From the NCBI RefSeq assembly GCF_019097595.1, contig NC_080734.1, positions 6,046,892 to 6,110,891 on the forward strand: a DNA stretch of 64,000 nt, in the 5' to 3' direction. The notes beneath the pieces were generated by a model. The model saw only the letters and a list, made by a program, of their open reading frames with translations. It was not told the origin of the DNA and ran no database searches. The translations under genes were made by a program, and so were the position numbers. Below are positions 23,765 to 35,400 of this stretch, piece after piece. Each line of letters opens with the position of its first letter. The first letter of the stretch is position 1. Source of the stretch: Hemibagrus wyckioides (lineage: Eukaryota > Chordata > Actinopteri > Siluriformes > Bagridae).

Positions 23765-24649
23765 TATCCTGTAAGCTTCATATCCAACTGCACATCCAGA
23801 TGAAAGTAAAAACCTTCCATTGCTCATGTTTAGTCACATCTAACCAGATTTCACGTGAAACTTTCAGCCAAGCTGCCCAAACTAAACAAACAAACAAACA
23901 AACAAAACCTATTTATGAAATATTTGATATATTTGTAGTCTATGAATTTCCATTGAACCCGAATCATCCATAACCATACCCAAGAAGATTAGCATTTTTT
24001 TTTTTTTTTTACCACAGTCTGGAAAATATTCCACTGAAATACCTTTCATTATTAATTCATAATGCAGGTAGTCACCATTTTTTTAAGAAGCACCCACAAG
24101 CCTTATCTTTAAGCATATTAAACTTGACACTAAGTGTATTTTTTTAATAGAAGGGATTTTAATTGTTTAATTTTGCACTCCAACATTCAGCTACAATCTC
24201 TGTCTGTCTTTTTCTTTCCAGTTCTCTCATCCTTTTTGTGCAGCCTAATTAAACTCAAACAATGGGGATATTTGTTCAGCTCTAATAGGATGTCTCCACT
24301 TTGTGTGTGCGCTTTGCAGATAAAACATCGCCTCTCTTGTAGCACGCTGATGTTCAGGAGTGGAACGATGGTAGCTTCTCAGATGGAGACGAGATAGCCA
24401 TCTACGTCGCGAGAGCTATTAAATGCAGATGGAGGGGTTCGTGTGGGCATATAACATCAGCTCAATGTAAATGTGGCTCTGTTGCTAAGGTACTGCTACC
24501 AGATTTTGCCGCTAATCACAAACACACTTGTTCACACTAATCAGTGACACTGTGTGTGAGTGTGTGTATGTTTCTGTGTGTGTGTGTGTGTGATATGGTT
24601 ACAGTACAATCTGGTATATTTTTAGTCACAATACATATCCAGGTTAAAA
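23762..24649. other. Unique non-coding stretch, possible conserved element at 24180-24540
   Basis: Contains (AAAC)n-like repeats at 23882-23905 and a T run at 23996-24010. The interval 24180-24540 is repeat-free, with 'gcctaattaaac', 'aaacaatgg' (SOX-like) and 'gttgctaagg' (RFX half-site-like). A (TG)n tract lies at 24575-24592. An 87-codon frame at 24134-24397 has no recognised domain. Confidence 0.3.
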
Positions 24650-24905
24650 CACAGGTTTAAAAAAAAAGAGTGCCATTCATACTCATGAATAAAGAAACAA
24701 GCTGAAGGTCAAAACCTGAAAACACAATGGAACAAGGCTCACAACAAGACATCACAGGGTAGAAACGAGCGAGCTAATTAAACGGAAACAAGGATGAGGT
24801 GTGAACTCGCTCCAAACACAACACAGCACAAGAACAGGAATAGAGAATTAGTTAAGTGGAAGGCCAAAAGGGTCAAAATGGGGGCAGAACCTGGAACTTG
24901 AAAAA
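24650..24905 (-). mobile_element. LTR-like fragment
   Basis: 'aggtgtgaactcgctcc', 'aacacaacacagcacaag', 'aacaggaa' and 'gggggcagaacctgg' resemble R/U5-proximal parts of fish LTR elements in reversed orientation. No terminal TG..CA pair or target duplication was found. Confidence 0.3.
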
Positions 24906-24929
24906 TAGATTCTCATGTCAATTTCCACC

Positions 24930-25420
24930 TGGAACAGAACTTAGAAATGGTCAAATTCAATTTAGTCTTTGTTACATATACTATCATACACAGTATGACA
25001 TGTAGTGATCCTAAAAGTATTGAAAATAGAATAAAAATATAAGATAAACTAAGGTACAAAAATAGAACAATAAGGAGATAAGTGCAGTCTAAGGTACAAT
25101 AAAGTGGAAGGCTGTACAAGGTTAAGAATAATTGAAAAAATATGTGGGGAAAAAAACTGTTGTTATGAGTAAAATGAGTATACGTATTCTATTGGGTAAA
25201 GTGTACAGTAGGCATGAAGTATTCTGTGAAGTAAACTGTGCAGAAAAAGAATTGTTATTGATGACGATCTTTTCCCTCCATATTTTCCACTAGTGGGATC
25301 TTGCTCATGTTGTGTCTCTGTGCAGTGTAAGAAACAGCTATCTACCCTCTTCTGCATACATGAGCTCACAGTGACTCTGTGACTGACAGGAAAGAAAGAG
25401 AGATAGCCACTCCAGACCCA
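24930..25420. repeat. AT-rich interspersed repeat of unknown class
   Basis: Runs of 'aaaatagaataaaaatata', 'aggtacaataaagtgg' and 'gtgcagtctaaggtac' suggest a degraded retroelement 3' region similar in style to 4081-4480. The assignment is weak. Confidence 0.25.
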
Positions 25421-25426
25421 AACTAT

Positions 25427-25480
25427 ACACCCCTGTTCAAAAATCTGGGATCACTTGGAAATTTCCTTGATTTCCAGTTG
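25427..25480. mobile_element. Solitary end of a Tc1-like element (family D)
   Basis: 'cacccctgttcaaaaatctg' then 'ggatcacttgg' resembles the left terminus of the element at 51058-51448 ('cactactgttcaaaagtttg', 'ggatcacttgc'). No matching right end was seen nearby. Confidence 0.55.
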
Positions 25481-25592
25481 TCCACCAGGGCACTGGAACT
25501 CCCACTCCTTTTTCTGTTCTGGTTAGAACCAGTTTGCATTGTATTATGAAGCGATTACTTGCACTGTAATATGAAGAGATAAAAACAAAGTC

Positions 25593-25664
<72 letters not shown>

Positions 25665-25726
25665 TTGCCTTCCTTGCTTCCTTCCTTCCTTCCCTCCTTC
25701 CTTCCTTCCTTCCTTCCTTCCTTCCT
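25593..25726. repeat. (CTTT)n-(CTTC)n compound microsatellite
   Basis: About 17 CTTT units change to CTTC-based units near 25662. It is a pure polypyrimidine tract of about 134 bp on the + strand, broken only by single G bases near 25667 and 25676. Confidence 0.97.
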
Positions 25727-26019
25727 GTAAACAAACGTATAACTCCTGCTGGTCCAGATACTACACTAACATAAAGAAGGCCACGTTTATTGCCCCTTTA
25801 ATCAGTACAACAGTTTCAGCTGTGTTAGAACTATTACAAAAGAGTTCTCTAACAATCAATTAGCCTTATAAAACAATTAACATGGATAAGAGACATAACA
25901 TATCAGAGCACTGATGGTTGCTGATAATAGATTCATATATAGATTATATACACATTATTATATATGCATATCTTCATATGTTTATTATTATAAACGCATA
26001 TGTTTATACTTCACTAATG
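25727..26019. other. Unannotated non-coding stretch
   Basis: AT-rich, including repeated 'atatgtttat' and 'tatatgcatat' words. No recognised feature. Confidence 0.4.
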
Positions 26020-26113
26020 CTTTGCACTTCTGGTTAGATGCTAACTGCATTTCGTTGTCTTGTACCCATGTGCAATGACAGTAAAGTTGAATCTAATCTA
26101 ATCTAATCTGGTC
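26020..26113 (+). repeat. Retroelement 3' tail with CTAAT repeats
   Basis: 'gcatttcgttgtcttgtacc', 'catgtgcaatgacagtaaag' and 'ttgaatctaatctaatcta' form the well-known fish LINE-type 3' end with short tandem tail repeats. The body upstream is not recognisable, so it is 5'-truncated. Confidence 0.7.
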
Positions 26114-26644
26114 TCTAAATCTATGTACATTAATATTAATAACATTAACTCCAGTTTGGTCAGAAATAGTTACTGCATTTATAGTTCTAATATATTCACA
26201 TATAGTGTAAGTGGAAAACAAAAAAAAAAAAATCAAGCATTTTTTGTACATTTTTCTCTAGTCCATAGATGAAAATCCAGTAAAAAAAAAAAAAAGTACT
26301 CTGGATGTCAGAGTGAAGAAGAAATATCATCGGGTGGCAGTCAGTCAAATTGTTCAGCGTGACGCTGCAGTGGTTCTTTTTATGTGTCACAGTCACAGTC
26401 AAGCCACATGCTCAAATCAGCAGTACAATATGGAAGAGACACACAATAGTGTGCTGACAATCTGGCGACTGCTTCCTGAAGCTGATTAATGATTTCAGCA
26501 TGAAAGAACACTTTTTATAGTAATCCCTTCTTAATCTTTCACCAGAAAAGAACTTGTTTTTGTTCCCATCATGGAGAAAGTCTTGAGATCTCTTTCAGAG
26601 AAGTTAGTAGAACCATTAAAAGAAGCTCTTTCCCATAAATATAA
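26114..26644. other. Unannotated non-coding stretch
   Basis: A runs at 26219-26231 and 26282-26294 break up the sequence. No gene recognised. Confidence 0.4.
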
Positions 26645-27113
<469 letters not shown>

Positions 27114-28500
27114 GAATTTGTCACCACGCTGAATGCTATTGTTTCCTGTTTGTTCTTGCTGTCTCACAATGTGGATTTGTATGCTCCTATTTCTCAACAA
27201 AGCTCCCCATATCCATTCTACCTCCACTACACCCATGTCATGGTTATAGAACCTGTTTCTTCTTTAAGTATACAATGAAAGACAAAAAAAGAGCAAATCT
27301 CACTGATTAATTTGCTGTGTAAAAGTGTAAAGAAATGGACTTTTGGAACTATTCATGTTTTCCAGGTTAAATTGCGAGAGTGGTCATGCATCTTGAAAGG
27401 CTAACTGAAGGCTCATGCATCTTGAAGGCTAATTTTGAAAAAAAAATTAATTGGTGTATTAAAAAATGATGAAAGATGATCACTTTTTTTTGCTGTCACT
27501 TGGAATACGATGGTGTGTGAAATCAAGAGACGAAACAAATGCACAAACGATTAAATTATTCTAATGACGTAAATGAAAAGGATTCAAATAAACATCGAAA
27601 TGAAATGGTAGTGTCTGCACTTTTATTTATTTATTTTAATGTCATTTTATCGGATTCCCCAAGCTGTCCAAAACACTCTGGATACTTGAGCATTTGTTGA
27701 GATACCATGCTATCAAATCTCTGCTTATTTAGAGTGAAATCTGTAAAAAATAAATGAATAAATAAATAAGTTCTATTTTGTCAGGATTTGCTATATTTTG
27801 CTTTTTAAAAAGCCCACACGATGGGGAGATTTTCAGCTCTCATCATATTCACTAATATAAAATCTTTGCTGAATCACTTTCGCCATCAGCTCGTCTCACT
27901 GCGGTGAAGGAAAAGGCTTTGCTTCAGAGCTGGGAATAGAAAATAGACTTAGAAACATTTATCAGGAGGCCTGAGCTTTTCTGTGTGTGATAAAAGCTCT
28001 GGGATGTTGTCTATCACTTACTTGCAGCCAATCAGAGCTCAGGCATGAGACAGGCCAGGGATTTACAGGTCCAATTTGATTACCGTACTTCATTTAGCTT
28101 GGGAGTGGAGCCAGTAATGTGGAGTGACAGTGACTTTCATCTGTGTCCGACACTTTTTGAAGAAAAATACATAAGAACGACTGCAATTTAGGGATAAATA
28201 GTGAAGTGGGGTGTTAAATATGGAGTAAAAAAATAGAAATATTAAATTAAAATAATGAGAAATAATAAGTTGAGAAATAGTAAGGAGCAACATGACAGAC
28301 AAAAAAAGTCCAACTTTTCATTTTAACATAAACCAGAAAAACCAGAGACTTTCTGTAAATGTTAAATAAACGATTCCTAAAAAAAAACAGCACATTAAGA
28401 ATGACATGATTTTCTTTTCTAAACACCAGTGTTGTTGATGTTGTTGTTTTCATTTAGTCTGTTATTAGTCTTGGATTATGTGAAGCATCTGCCAGACAAG
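27114..28500. other. Unique non-coding stretch, possible conserved element at 27790-28120
   Basis: No gene or mobile element recognised. The part 27790-28120 is repeat-free and balanced in composition, with 'gataaaagctctgggatg' and an inverted CCAAT-like 'agccaatcagag'. AT-rich words dominate elsewhere. Confidence 0.3.
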
Positions 28501-28580
28501 TCCCTGGGTATGTGCTGTTACTATAGAAACAATAGAGCATTATAACCAGCGCATTAATATTTATTATTAACAGAAATGTT
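28501..28580. repeat. Short dispersed repeat motif (family M2)
   Basis: 'gctgttactatagaaacaat' at 28514-28533 recurs inverted at 44664-44684. Flanking words ('tccctggg..tgtgctg' against 'cagcacacacacaggga') are shared as well, so more than the core is repeated. Confidence 0.55.
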
Positions 28581-28707
28581 AAATAATTACCTTTTGTTTT
28601 ATACTGTGGACTATTTTCCTGAATCATGCTGTTACAGAAAAATACTGTACACCTTCCAGATTAGAGAATTCAGTAAAGCTAAAAAAATAAATAAAATAAA
28701 ATAAATT

Positions 28708-28708
28708 A

Positions 28709-28768
<60 letters not shown>

Positions 28769-28773
28769 AAAAA
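28708..28773. repeat. (GAAA)n microsatellite
   Basis: About 16 GAAA units, pure purine on the + strand, preceded by AAAT-rich sequence. Confidence 0.97.
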
Positions 28774-28956
28774 GATGTCGATAATGGAAATATTTGCATA
28801 ATATTAATGAGCTAAAGTTTAAAATAAGTTTTTAAAATACAAATGAAATCTGCAGGTATGAGCAAACACTGTCCACACAAACAAACAAACAATCAGATAA
28901 ATAAATCACTTCCTGGATAAGTACTAATTCAGATGTACTGTATGAATATACTACAC

Positions 28957-29070
<114 letters not shown>

Positions 29071-29116
29071 TTGTAATTACATAGTACAGGTATATACAGA
29101 TATATATGTAAATATA

Positions 29117-30364
29117 CACTATATTGCCAAAAGTATTCGCTCACCCATCCAAATAATCAGAATCAGGTGTTCCAATCACTTCCATGGCCACAGGTGTATA
29201 AAATCAAGCACCTAGGCATGCAGACTGTTTTTACAAACATTTGTGAAAGAATGGGTCGCTCTCAGGAGCTCAGTGAATTCCAGTGTGGAACTGTGATAGG
29301 ATGCCACCTGTGCAACAAATCCAGTCGTGAAATTTCCTCGCTCCTAAATATTCCACAGTCAACTGTCAGCTGTATTATAAGAACGTGGAAGTGTTTGGGA
29401 ACGACAGCAACTCAGCCACGAAGTGGTAGGCCACGTAAACTGACGGAGCGGGGTCAGCGGATGCTGAGGCGCATAGTGCGAAGAGGTCGCCAACTTTCTG
29501 CATAGTCAATCGCTACAGACCTCCAAACTTCAGGTGGCCTTCAGATTATCTCAAGAACAGTGTGCAGAGAGCTTCATGGAATGGGTTTCCATGGCCGAGC
29601 AGCTGCATCCAAGCCATACATCACCAAGTGCAATGCAAAGTGTCGGATGCAGTGGTGTAAAGCACGCCGCCACTGGACTCTAGAGCAGTGGAGACGCGTT
29701 CTCTGGAGTGACGAATCGGGCTTCTCCATCTGGCAATCTGATGGACAAGTCTGGGTTTGGCGGTTGCCAGGAGAACGGTACTTGTCTGACTGCATTGTGC
29801 CAAGTGTAAAGTTTGGTGGAGGGGGGATTATGGTGTGGGGTTGTTTTTCAGGAGCTGGGCTTGGCCCCTTAGTTCCAGTGAAAGGAACTCTGAATGCTTC
29901 AGCATACCAAGACATTTTGGACAATTCCATGCTCCCAACTTTGTGGGAACAGTTTGGAGCTGGCCCCTTCCTCTTCCAACATGACTGTGCACCAGTGACC
30001 AAAGCAAGGTCCATAAAGACATGGATGACAGAGTCTGGTGTGGATGAGCTTGACTGTCCTGCACAGAGTCCTGACCTCAACCCAATAGAACACCTTTGGG
30101 ATGAATTAGAGCGGAGACTGAGAGCCAGGCCTTCTCGTCCAACATCAGTGTGTGACCTCACAAATGCGCTTCTGGAAGAATGGTCAAATATTCCCATAAA
30201 CACACTCCTAAACCTTGTGGACAGCCTTCCCAGAAGAGTTGAAGCTGTTATAGCTGCAAAGGGTGGACCAACGTCATATTGAACCCTATGGATTAGGAAT
30301 GGGATGTCACTTAAGTTCATATGCAAGTCAAGGCAGGTGAGCGAATACTTTTGGCAACATAGTA
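29117..30364 (+). mobile_element. Near-complete Tc1-like transposon (family C)
   Basis: A 1248-bp element bounded by inverted repeats: left 'cactatattgccaaaagtat' followed by 'tcgctcacc', right (reversed) 'tactatgttgccaaaagtat' followed by 'tcgctcacc', matching at about 27 of 29 positions. It is flanked by TA on both sides (29115-29116 and 30365-30366), the Tc1/mariner target duplication. It carries one transposase gene on the + strand whose frame is interrupted once. Its length is normal for the Tc1 group, so unlike the other Tc1 copies here it has not been internally deleted. It lies directly beside a GATA tract. Confidence 0.96.
29251..30282 (+). pseudogene. Tc1-like DD34E transposase, one nonsense codon
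   Basis: The frame starts at ATG 29251 (MGRSQELSEF) and ends at TGA 30280-30282, 343 codons, the usual length for Tc1 transposases. It cuts and pastes the element by binding its inverted repeats. The N-terminal DNA-binding part has paired-like helix-turn-helix character (residues about 5-50: SREISSLLNIPQSTVSCIIR) and an AT-hook-like GRPRKL at 59-64. The catalytic triad is complete: D154 in WSDES, D245 in QHDCAPV, and E280 in NPIEHLW, with 34 residues between the last two (DD34E). The glycine-rich [12 protein letters not shown] box lies between the first two acidic residues. Codon 85 is TAG (29503-29505); downstream reading continues in the same frame with no frameshift. Around the active site WSDESGF and LDCPAQSP look like departures from the family pattern (R and W are usual there, from memory). 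Probably inactive, and recently so. Confidence 0.93.
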
Positions 30365-30366
30365 TA

Positions 30367-30624
30367 CGTACAACAAATGAATAAAGCTATAACAGGTAGA
30401 ATGTGCATAAGAATATGATCCAGTTGTATATAGAGCACAATGTGTAAAAAAAAACATATATAGAATTATATTTGTGCATTGTATACAACAGTACCTGAGA
30501 TAATATATAGTGTATATACAGATATTATACATATAAATAACCTAATGAAGTTATTTACATAAAAATAACTACCAACTAAATACTAGTCATAGATCAATAA
30601 ATCTTATCAGTTTAATTAAGCTTC
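30367..30624. other. AT-rich spacer
   Basis: No feature recognised. Confidence 0.4.
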
Positions 30625-30857
30625 CCTTATTTGTCACATATACATTACTGCACAGTGAAATTCTTTCTTCACATATCCCATCCTTGGAGGTTTGGGGTCA
30701 GAGTGCAGGGTCAGCCATGATGCAACATACCTGAAGTAGGGAGGGTTGACAGACTTGCTCAAGGCCCCAACAGTGGCAGCTTGGCAGTGCTGGGGCTTGA
30801 ACCCCAATCTTCCAAGCAACAACCCAGAGCCTTAACCACTTGAGCTACCACCACCCT
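30625..30857 (-). mobile_element. tRNA-derived SINE with conserved tail, minus strand
   Basis: On the minus strand it starts 'agggtggtggtagctcaagt', has 'ggttaaggctctgggttg' and 'ggggttcaagcccca' (B-box), then 'cttgagcaagtctgtcaacc' and ends in 'tttcactgtgcagtaatgta' and 'tatgtgacaaataagg'. The copy at 57735-57964 is the same family in the same orientation. Confidence 0.85.
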
Positions 30858-31265
30858 AGTTCATGTGAATTAGCCTTGTTCATTAAGCTTCAGATGTTAA
30901 TTTAAGATCATTATCTTTAGCTATGTCATTTAATGCAAAGACAAAACACTAATAAAGGTATAGAAGAGTTGATGGGAAATGGTCACTGTGAACCGTCTCT
31001 ATTGGTCTATGTTTATATTAGCATATATAACCTACTTCATTAACATTGTAAAAGCATATGACTCACTGCTAAACACTTGATCTAATGCTGTCCAGACTTA
31101 CCTTCCAACTTCATACCTTTCCTATTAGTTTCACTGGAGCTCCTGAGGAATTTGTAGCAAGTCCTGAAACAGATGTTAAATCTTCGCCGTGACCTGAATA
31201 AAAGGAAATATGGCACAACAAATATGTCACTGATGAAGAAAGGAAAGGATTATTAAGAAAGGTCA
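30858..31265. other. Unannotated non-coding stretch
   Basis: No feature recognised. Confidence 0.4.
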
Positions 31266-31345
31266 ATGGAAAGGCTCAACATGATGCTACCACCACCATG
31301 CTTCACTGTAGTGGGTGGTGTTCTAAGATTGGTGCTTTCTACTAG
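31266..31345 (-). mobile_element. Tc1-like transposase gene scrap (family E)
   Basis: 'aacatgatgctaccaccacc' and 'atgcttcactgta' followed by 'gggtggtgttctaag' is the antisense of a region found in many fish Tc1 transposase genes (the glycine-rich segment between the first two catalytic aspartates). A shorter scrap of the same word occurs at 37087-37125. Boundaries are not visible. Confidence 0.5.
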
Positions 31346-32514
31346 ATGTCATGCTTTTTCCTCCTCACACCAAAGAAATTCAGCATTAAAATCGAACAAA
31401 CTTCAAACAGGATTCCTTTTATTCTTGGCATCACAATTCCTGTATGGAGTTGCCCAGGTTACGGTTACCCTGTGAACAGGTTTTCCCTTCCCTGCTACGG
31501 ACCTCCCGAGCTCTTTAAGTGACACAAATAAATAATAATATTCATGTCTCAGTGTATATTATTCATCATTCATTCATGCTTGCATTATTAAAAATTCAGC
31601 TTGAGTCAAGCTACTGCCAGAGCAAAATGAAATCAATCTCTTGTCATGGCCATAAATGATTTCATCTGCCAAAAATCCTGCATGAGTAAGATTTTTAGAA
31701 ATAGAAAACAATCTTTTCAAATCCTTGGATTGCATTATAACTTTTACATCCTTTCTGATAGGAGACCCAGAGTGCAGTCACATTTTATAACAGCGTTTAA
31801 TATGAGGATGAAAAGTTCTATTTGAACTGCTGGAACTGTTGACAATCCAAGCAAGAAGTGCAAGAATAATTTACTAGCAGCATTTTTTTTTCTGCCCTCT
31901 GTTGAAGACATTCAAAAGATAGGAGTAATAAACCAACTGGGATTTAGATACACGCTCTGATAATAACATACAAAGCTATGGCATATAGCGGTGTGGTCAC
32001 TCGTACACTACTGAACTTCCCTGGTTCTTTCAAGTCTCTTGATGCACAGAGGGGAATTATTTTTTTTCCTTTCTCAAGTCTGTTGTTCCGAGTTTGGCTT
32101 CAAAGCACTCAACCTTTCTGAGAACCTCGCTGTTTTATCGTTGTCTAGCAGTATAAGAAGAATGGCACTGAACTGACAAGTGAGCAAGAGATCCTTTGAG
32201 ACAGAGCACAATAGAGAAGTTGAAGATAAAGACGGTGTTGTACTTCAGCTGGAAGTTCTTGTGAGTGCATGATTCATGTATATGCCTGGTAAAGTGTGCT
32301 GTCAGCATGTCTGTTGTTATGTTAAGGATCTTAAAAAGCTATAGCTAAGTTCAGAGGAGCTTCAGGAGGCTGTTTCAGAGGACCCCAGTATGAAGTTTGT
32401 AGGCTAGTCTCATTATCTAGTCGCTGCTGTAGGGATGGTCAGGGCAGTGGAAAGGACAACATAGCCAAATTTGGTAGTCTGGTAATTTGGGGAAAACATT
32501 TTGCTTTACTGGAG
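31346..32514. other. Unannotated non-coding stretch
   Basis: About 1.2 kb of unique-looking sequence with no recognised gene or repeat. Confidence 0.4.
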
Positions 32515-32850
32515 TAAATTGCACGTGGTTAGCCTCACAGCTCCAGGGTTGGGCACCAAGTCCCCTGGGATAGGCTCCGGGTTCCCCATGACCCTGTGTC
32601 GGATGAGGTAAAGGTAAAGATCATGGATGGATGGCTGGATGGACCACACAACATCACCAGTGCTGTGTGAAAGAGTGTATTTGATGCCATAGGTTGCACT
32701 TCTCTTTTTATTCCCACTCAGCATCATATACCATCTGACAAAGATTCTGGGTTTTTTGGACACTCCACATCTATCTGTCTGTGGTGCCCTATGATTCACT
32801 GGTGTCCAATCCAGTGTGTATTCCCACCTTCCCCATGGTGTTTCCAGGAG
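32515..32850 (+). repeat. Dispersed repeat fragment (family R)
   Basis: 'ggttagcctcacagctcca', 'gggataggctccgggttcc', 'ccatgaccctgtgtcgg', 'tggatggatggctggatgg' and 'ggtgtccaatccagtgtgta' are hallmark phrases of a common teleost repeat. Their order is rearranged, which suggests two nested or recombined fragments. Confidence 0.6.
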
Positions 32851-33751
32851 TTCCTAGAGTAGAGCATTGCCAAATGTTTTACAGTGGGATTAAAGGCCAT
32901 GGATAATGGAGTAGAGTCTTCTAGTTCTTATCCTCCAGTGATCGATCAACTTGAAGACTAACAATAGGACAGAAAAGTAATCTTCAAACATTCCAGTGGA
33001 AACCTCAGAAAACTAATGGCCAAAGTGTACAGAATGGGGTTTCTACCGTTCTTTTTGGTTTTATATAAGCTACTTTCCCACACAGCTCATTAAAACCCCA
33101 TTGCAGGTCACCTAGGGTTGGATTAAAAGCTACACTGGTTAATAGCCCACATTTAACAGCTAGACATTTGAGGTGATGTGTGTGAATCGTGCTGCAGATG
33201 CGAATCTGTAAACCTGTCAGCCTCCCAAAATATGGTATAATTCGGCTTCTTTGTGTCTTCAGCACACACTGTGCCCATGTACACTCTGCTCGGTGGAGAG
33301 AGACAAAACGTAAATCAGGAACAAGAACAAGGTCTCAGGTGTGTCACATCAAACTTCACTCCACTGGATCATCCCTAATCCCTTTGTTCTCAGTCTAGAC
33401 GGTTTTATAACATACTGAAAATAGGTTTAAAGATAAAATACACTATAAACATTTACCCTTCAGGATTTCACCTGGGGACATGTGAAGGTGCAGTTTAGGA
33501 CTTTGTAAACTTCTGTGCTTTAGAATCACATTCTGTGTTTGCATGCAGATGTTTAATTCCAGAATAATTTCATTCCAACTGCAGATTCTGATTTAGGTTT
33601 ACTGTTTAAATGCATCTTGATCTGGACACTCTGCAGATAATTCATACACAGTCTGTTAATCTGATCCAAAGTGATGTAGATGTGTGAAGCGAGGTCTAGT
33701 TCCAATGTTAACATAAAAATGAGAGTTTGGTCAGTTTTAATCATTCTATTG
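32851..33751. other. Unannotated non-coding stretch
   Basis: Overlapping short frames on both strands near 33005-33398 show no recognised domain. Confidence 0.4.
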
Positions 33752-34620
33752 TATTGTTCCCAATGTCCAATCACTGATCAGTATTGTTCCCAATAACCAA
33801 TGATTAATCAGCATTGCTCCCAAGTCCAATCACTGATCACCACTGCTCATACTGGCCAGTCATTGAACATGATTGAGGCAAAAGACCAAATTACTGACCA
33901 GCAGTGCTCCCAAAGACCAGTGGTTGATGACCATTTATTCCAAAGACCAATCATTTATCAGCACTGATTCTAATGTCTAATCACTGATCAGCATTGCACC
34001 CAATGACCAATCATTGATCAACATTGATCACAATCACTGATCAGCATTGGTCTTTGTGATCAATGCTGATCAGTGATTGGAATCAGCATTGATTCTAATG
34101 ACCAATCACTGACAAGCATTGCAACCAATGGCCAATCATTAATCAGCATTGATTCTAATGATAAATCACTGACCAGCGTTGCACCAAATGACCAATCATT
34201 GATCAGCATTGAACACAAAGACCAATCACTGATCAGCATAGACCACAAAGACCAATCATTGATCAGCAATGATTCCAAACACCAATCATTGATCAGCGTG
34301 GATTTTAATGACCAATCACTGACCAGCACTGCACCCAATGAACAATCATTAATCAGCATCAATTCCAAAGGCTAGTCACTGATCAGCACTAATTCTAATG
34401 ACTAATCACTGACCAGCATTGTACCCAATGACCAATCATTGATTGACAGCCACAAAGACTAATCACTGATTAGTATTGATCACAAAGACCAATCATTGAC
34501 CAGCAATGATTCCAAAGACCAATCACCAATCACATTGCACCCAATGACCAATCATTAATCACCATTGATTCTAATGACCAATCACTGATTAGCACTCATC
34601 CCAAAGACCAATCACTGTTT
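33752..34620. repeat. Degenerate 30-bp tandem array, about 28 units
   Basis: The unit is close to ACCAATCATTGATCAGCATT followed by GATTCTAATG, with ACT/ATT, GACC/GATC and CACAAAG variants. Because the period is 30 bp, frames of about 100 codons stay open on both strands around 34060-34375, encoding ten-residue repeats (DQSLISI type on +, NDWSLES type on -). I regard these as by-products of the period. One unit is inverted (see 34031-34079). Confidence 0.93.
34031..34079. repeat. Perfect 19-bp hairpin inside the 30-bp array
   Basis: 'caatcactgatcagcattg' at 34031-34049 is followed after an 11-bp loop by its exact reverse complement at 34061-34079. The array resumes in the original orientation afterwards, so a single unit has been inverted. 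Confidence 0.95.
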
Positions 34621-35321
34621 GTCCACTAGTGCAATCTTTTCTTCATTCTTCATGATATTTCGAGTCCCAAGCATTCAGGTAAAACACTTTGTTATGCAAA
34701 TGGCCATTAAGATGAAATGAATACGCCATTAATCTATTAGTTTATGACATCTGGCAACTTCCAGTGACTTTCTGGAGCATGCACTAGCTACTCTCTCCTG
34801 TCTGCAAAGATTGGCTACAGTGCTAGAGATTGCGAATTGCATCGTATTACATGCACTTTATGCCCAAGGCATTCTTCCACTTCACTGGGTTCAGCTCTTG
34901 CCCTCAAAACTACCTGCAATTACACGAAGCGTCCTTGGATGTGTGTATGTGTGTCCACTCAGGACACTCTGAAGGCTTTCCTCTGACTGCTTGCTTTGAG
35001 GTGTGTGCTGACAAGCAGCTTCTGGCTGAGTGAGCAGAGACTTCCTGTTCGAGTTAAAATTGCCAACCTTATCATTTTTTGGAGGAAACTGTACTGGCGC
35101 TCAGAGGAAAAATGCAACAAAAAAAAGCCTGAGGCAAGAACTCGGATATAGATCTTTCCAGAAGTTGTCTGATTAATTAGCACATGCATGTATGTAATAA
35201 AGCACAGTTTAATCGGTGCTAACAAGAGAGACATACAATTATTGTTTGGCTGGAGTCATTTTTAATTAAACATTTAATCTAATTCTTTTCAAGAATTGAA
35301 GAACGTCATTCCAATCATCAG

Positions 35322-35323
<2 letters not shown>
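34621..35323. other. Unannotated non-coding stretch
   Basis: No gene or repeat recognised; short overlapping frames on both strands near 34830-35234. Confidence 0.4.
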
Positions 35324-35383
<60 letters not shown>

Positions 35384-35400
35384 TATTATTATTATTATTT
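35324..35400. repeat. (AAT)n-(ATT)n microsatellite
   Basis: About 20 AAT units switch to ATT units at about 35381, so the tract folds on itself as a short AT hairpin. Confidence 0.95.

Noticed and set aside
24913..25119. 68-codon hydrophobic minus-strand frame as a small membrane protein
   Set aside because: Lies in an AT-rich repeat-like block, where Leu/Ile/Phe/Tyr codons arise from base composition.
29574..30326. 250-codon frame on the minus strand
   Set aside because: It is the antisense of the Tc1 transposase gene; the + strand carries the DD34E motifs.
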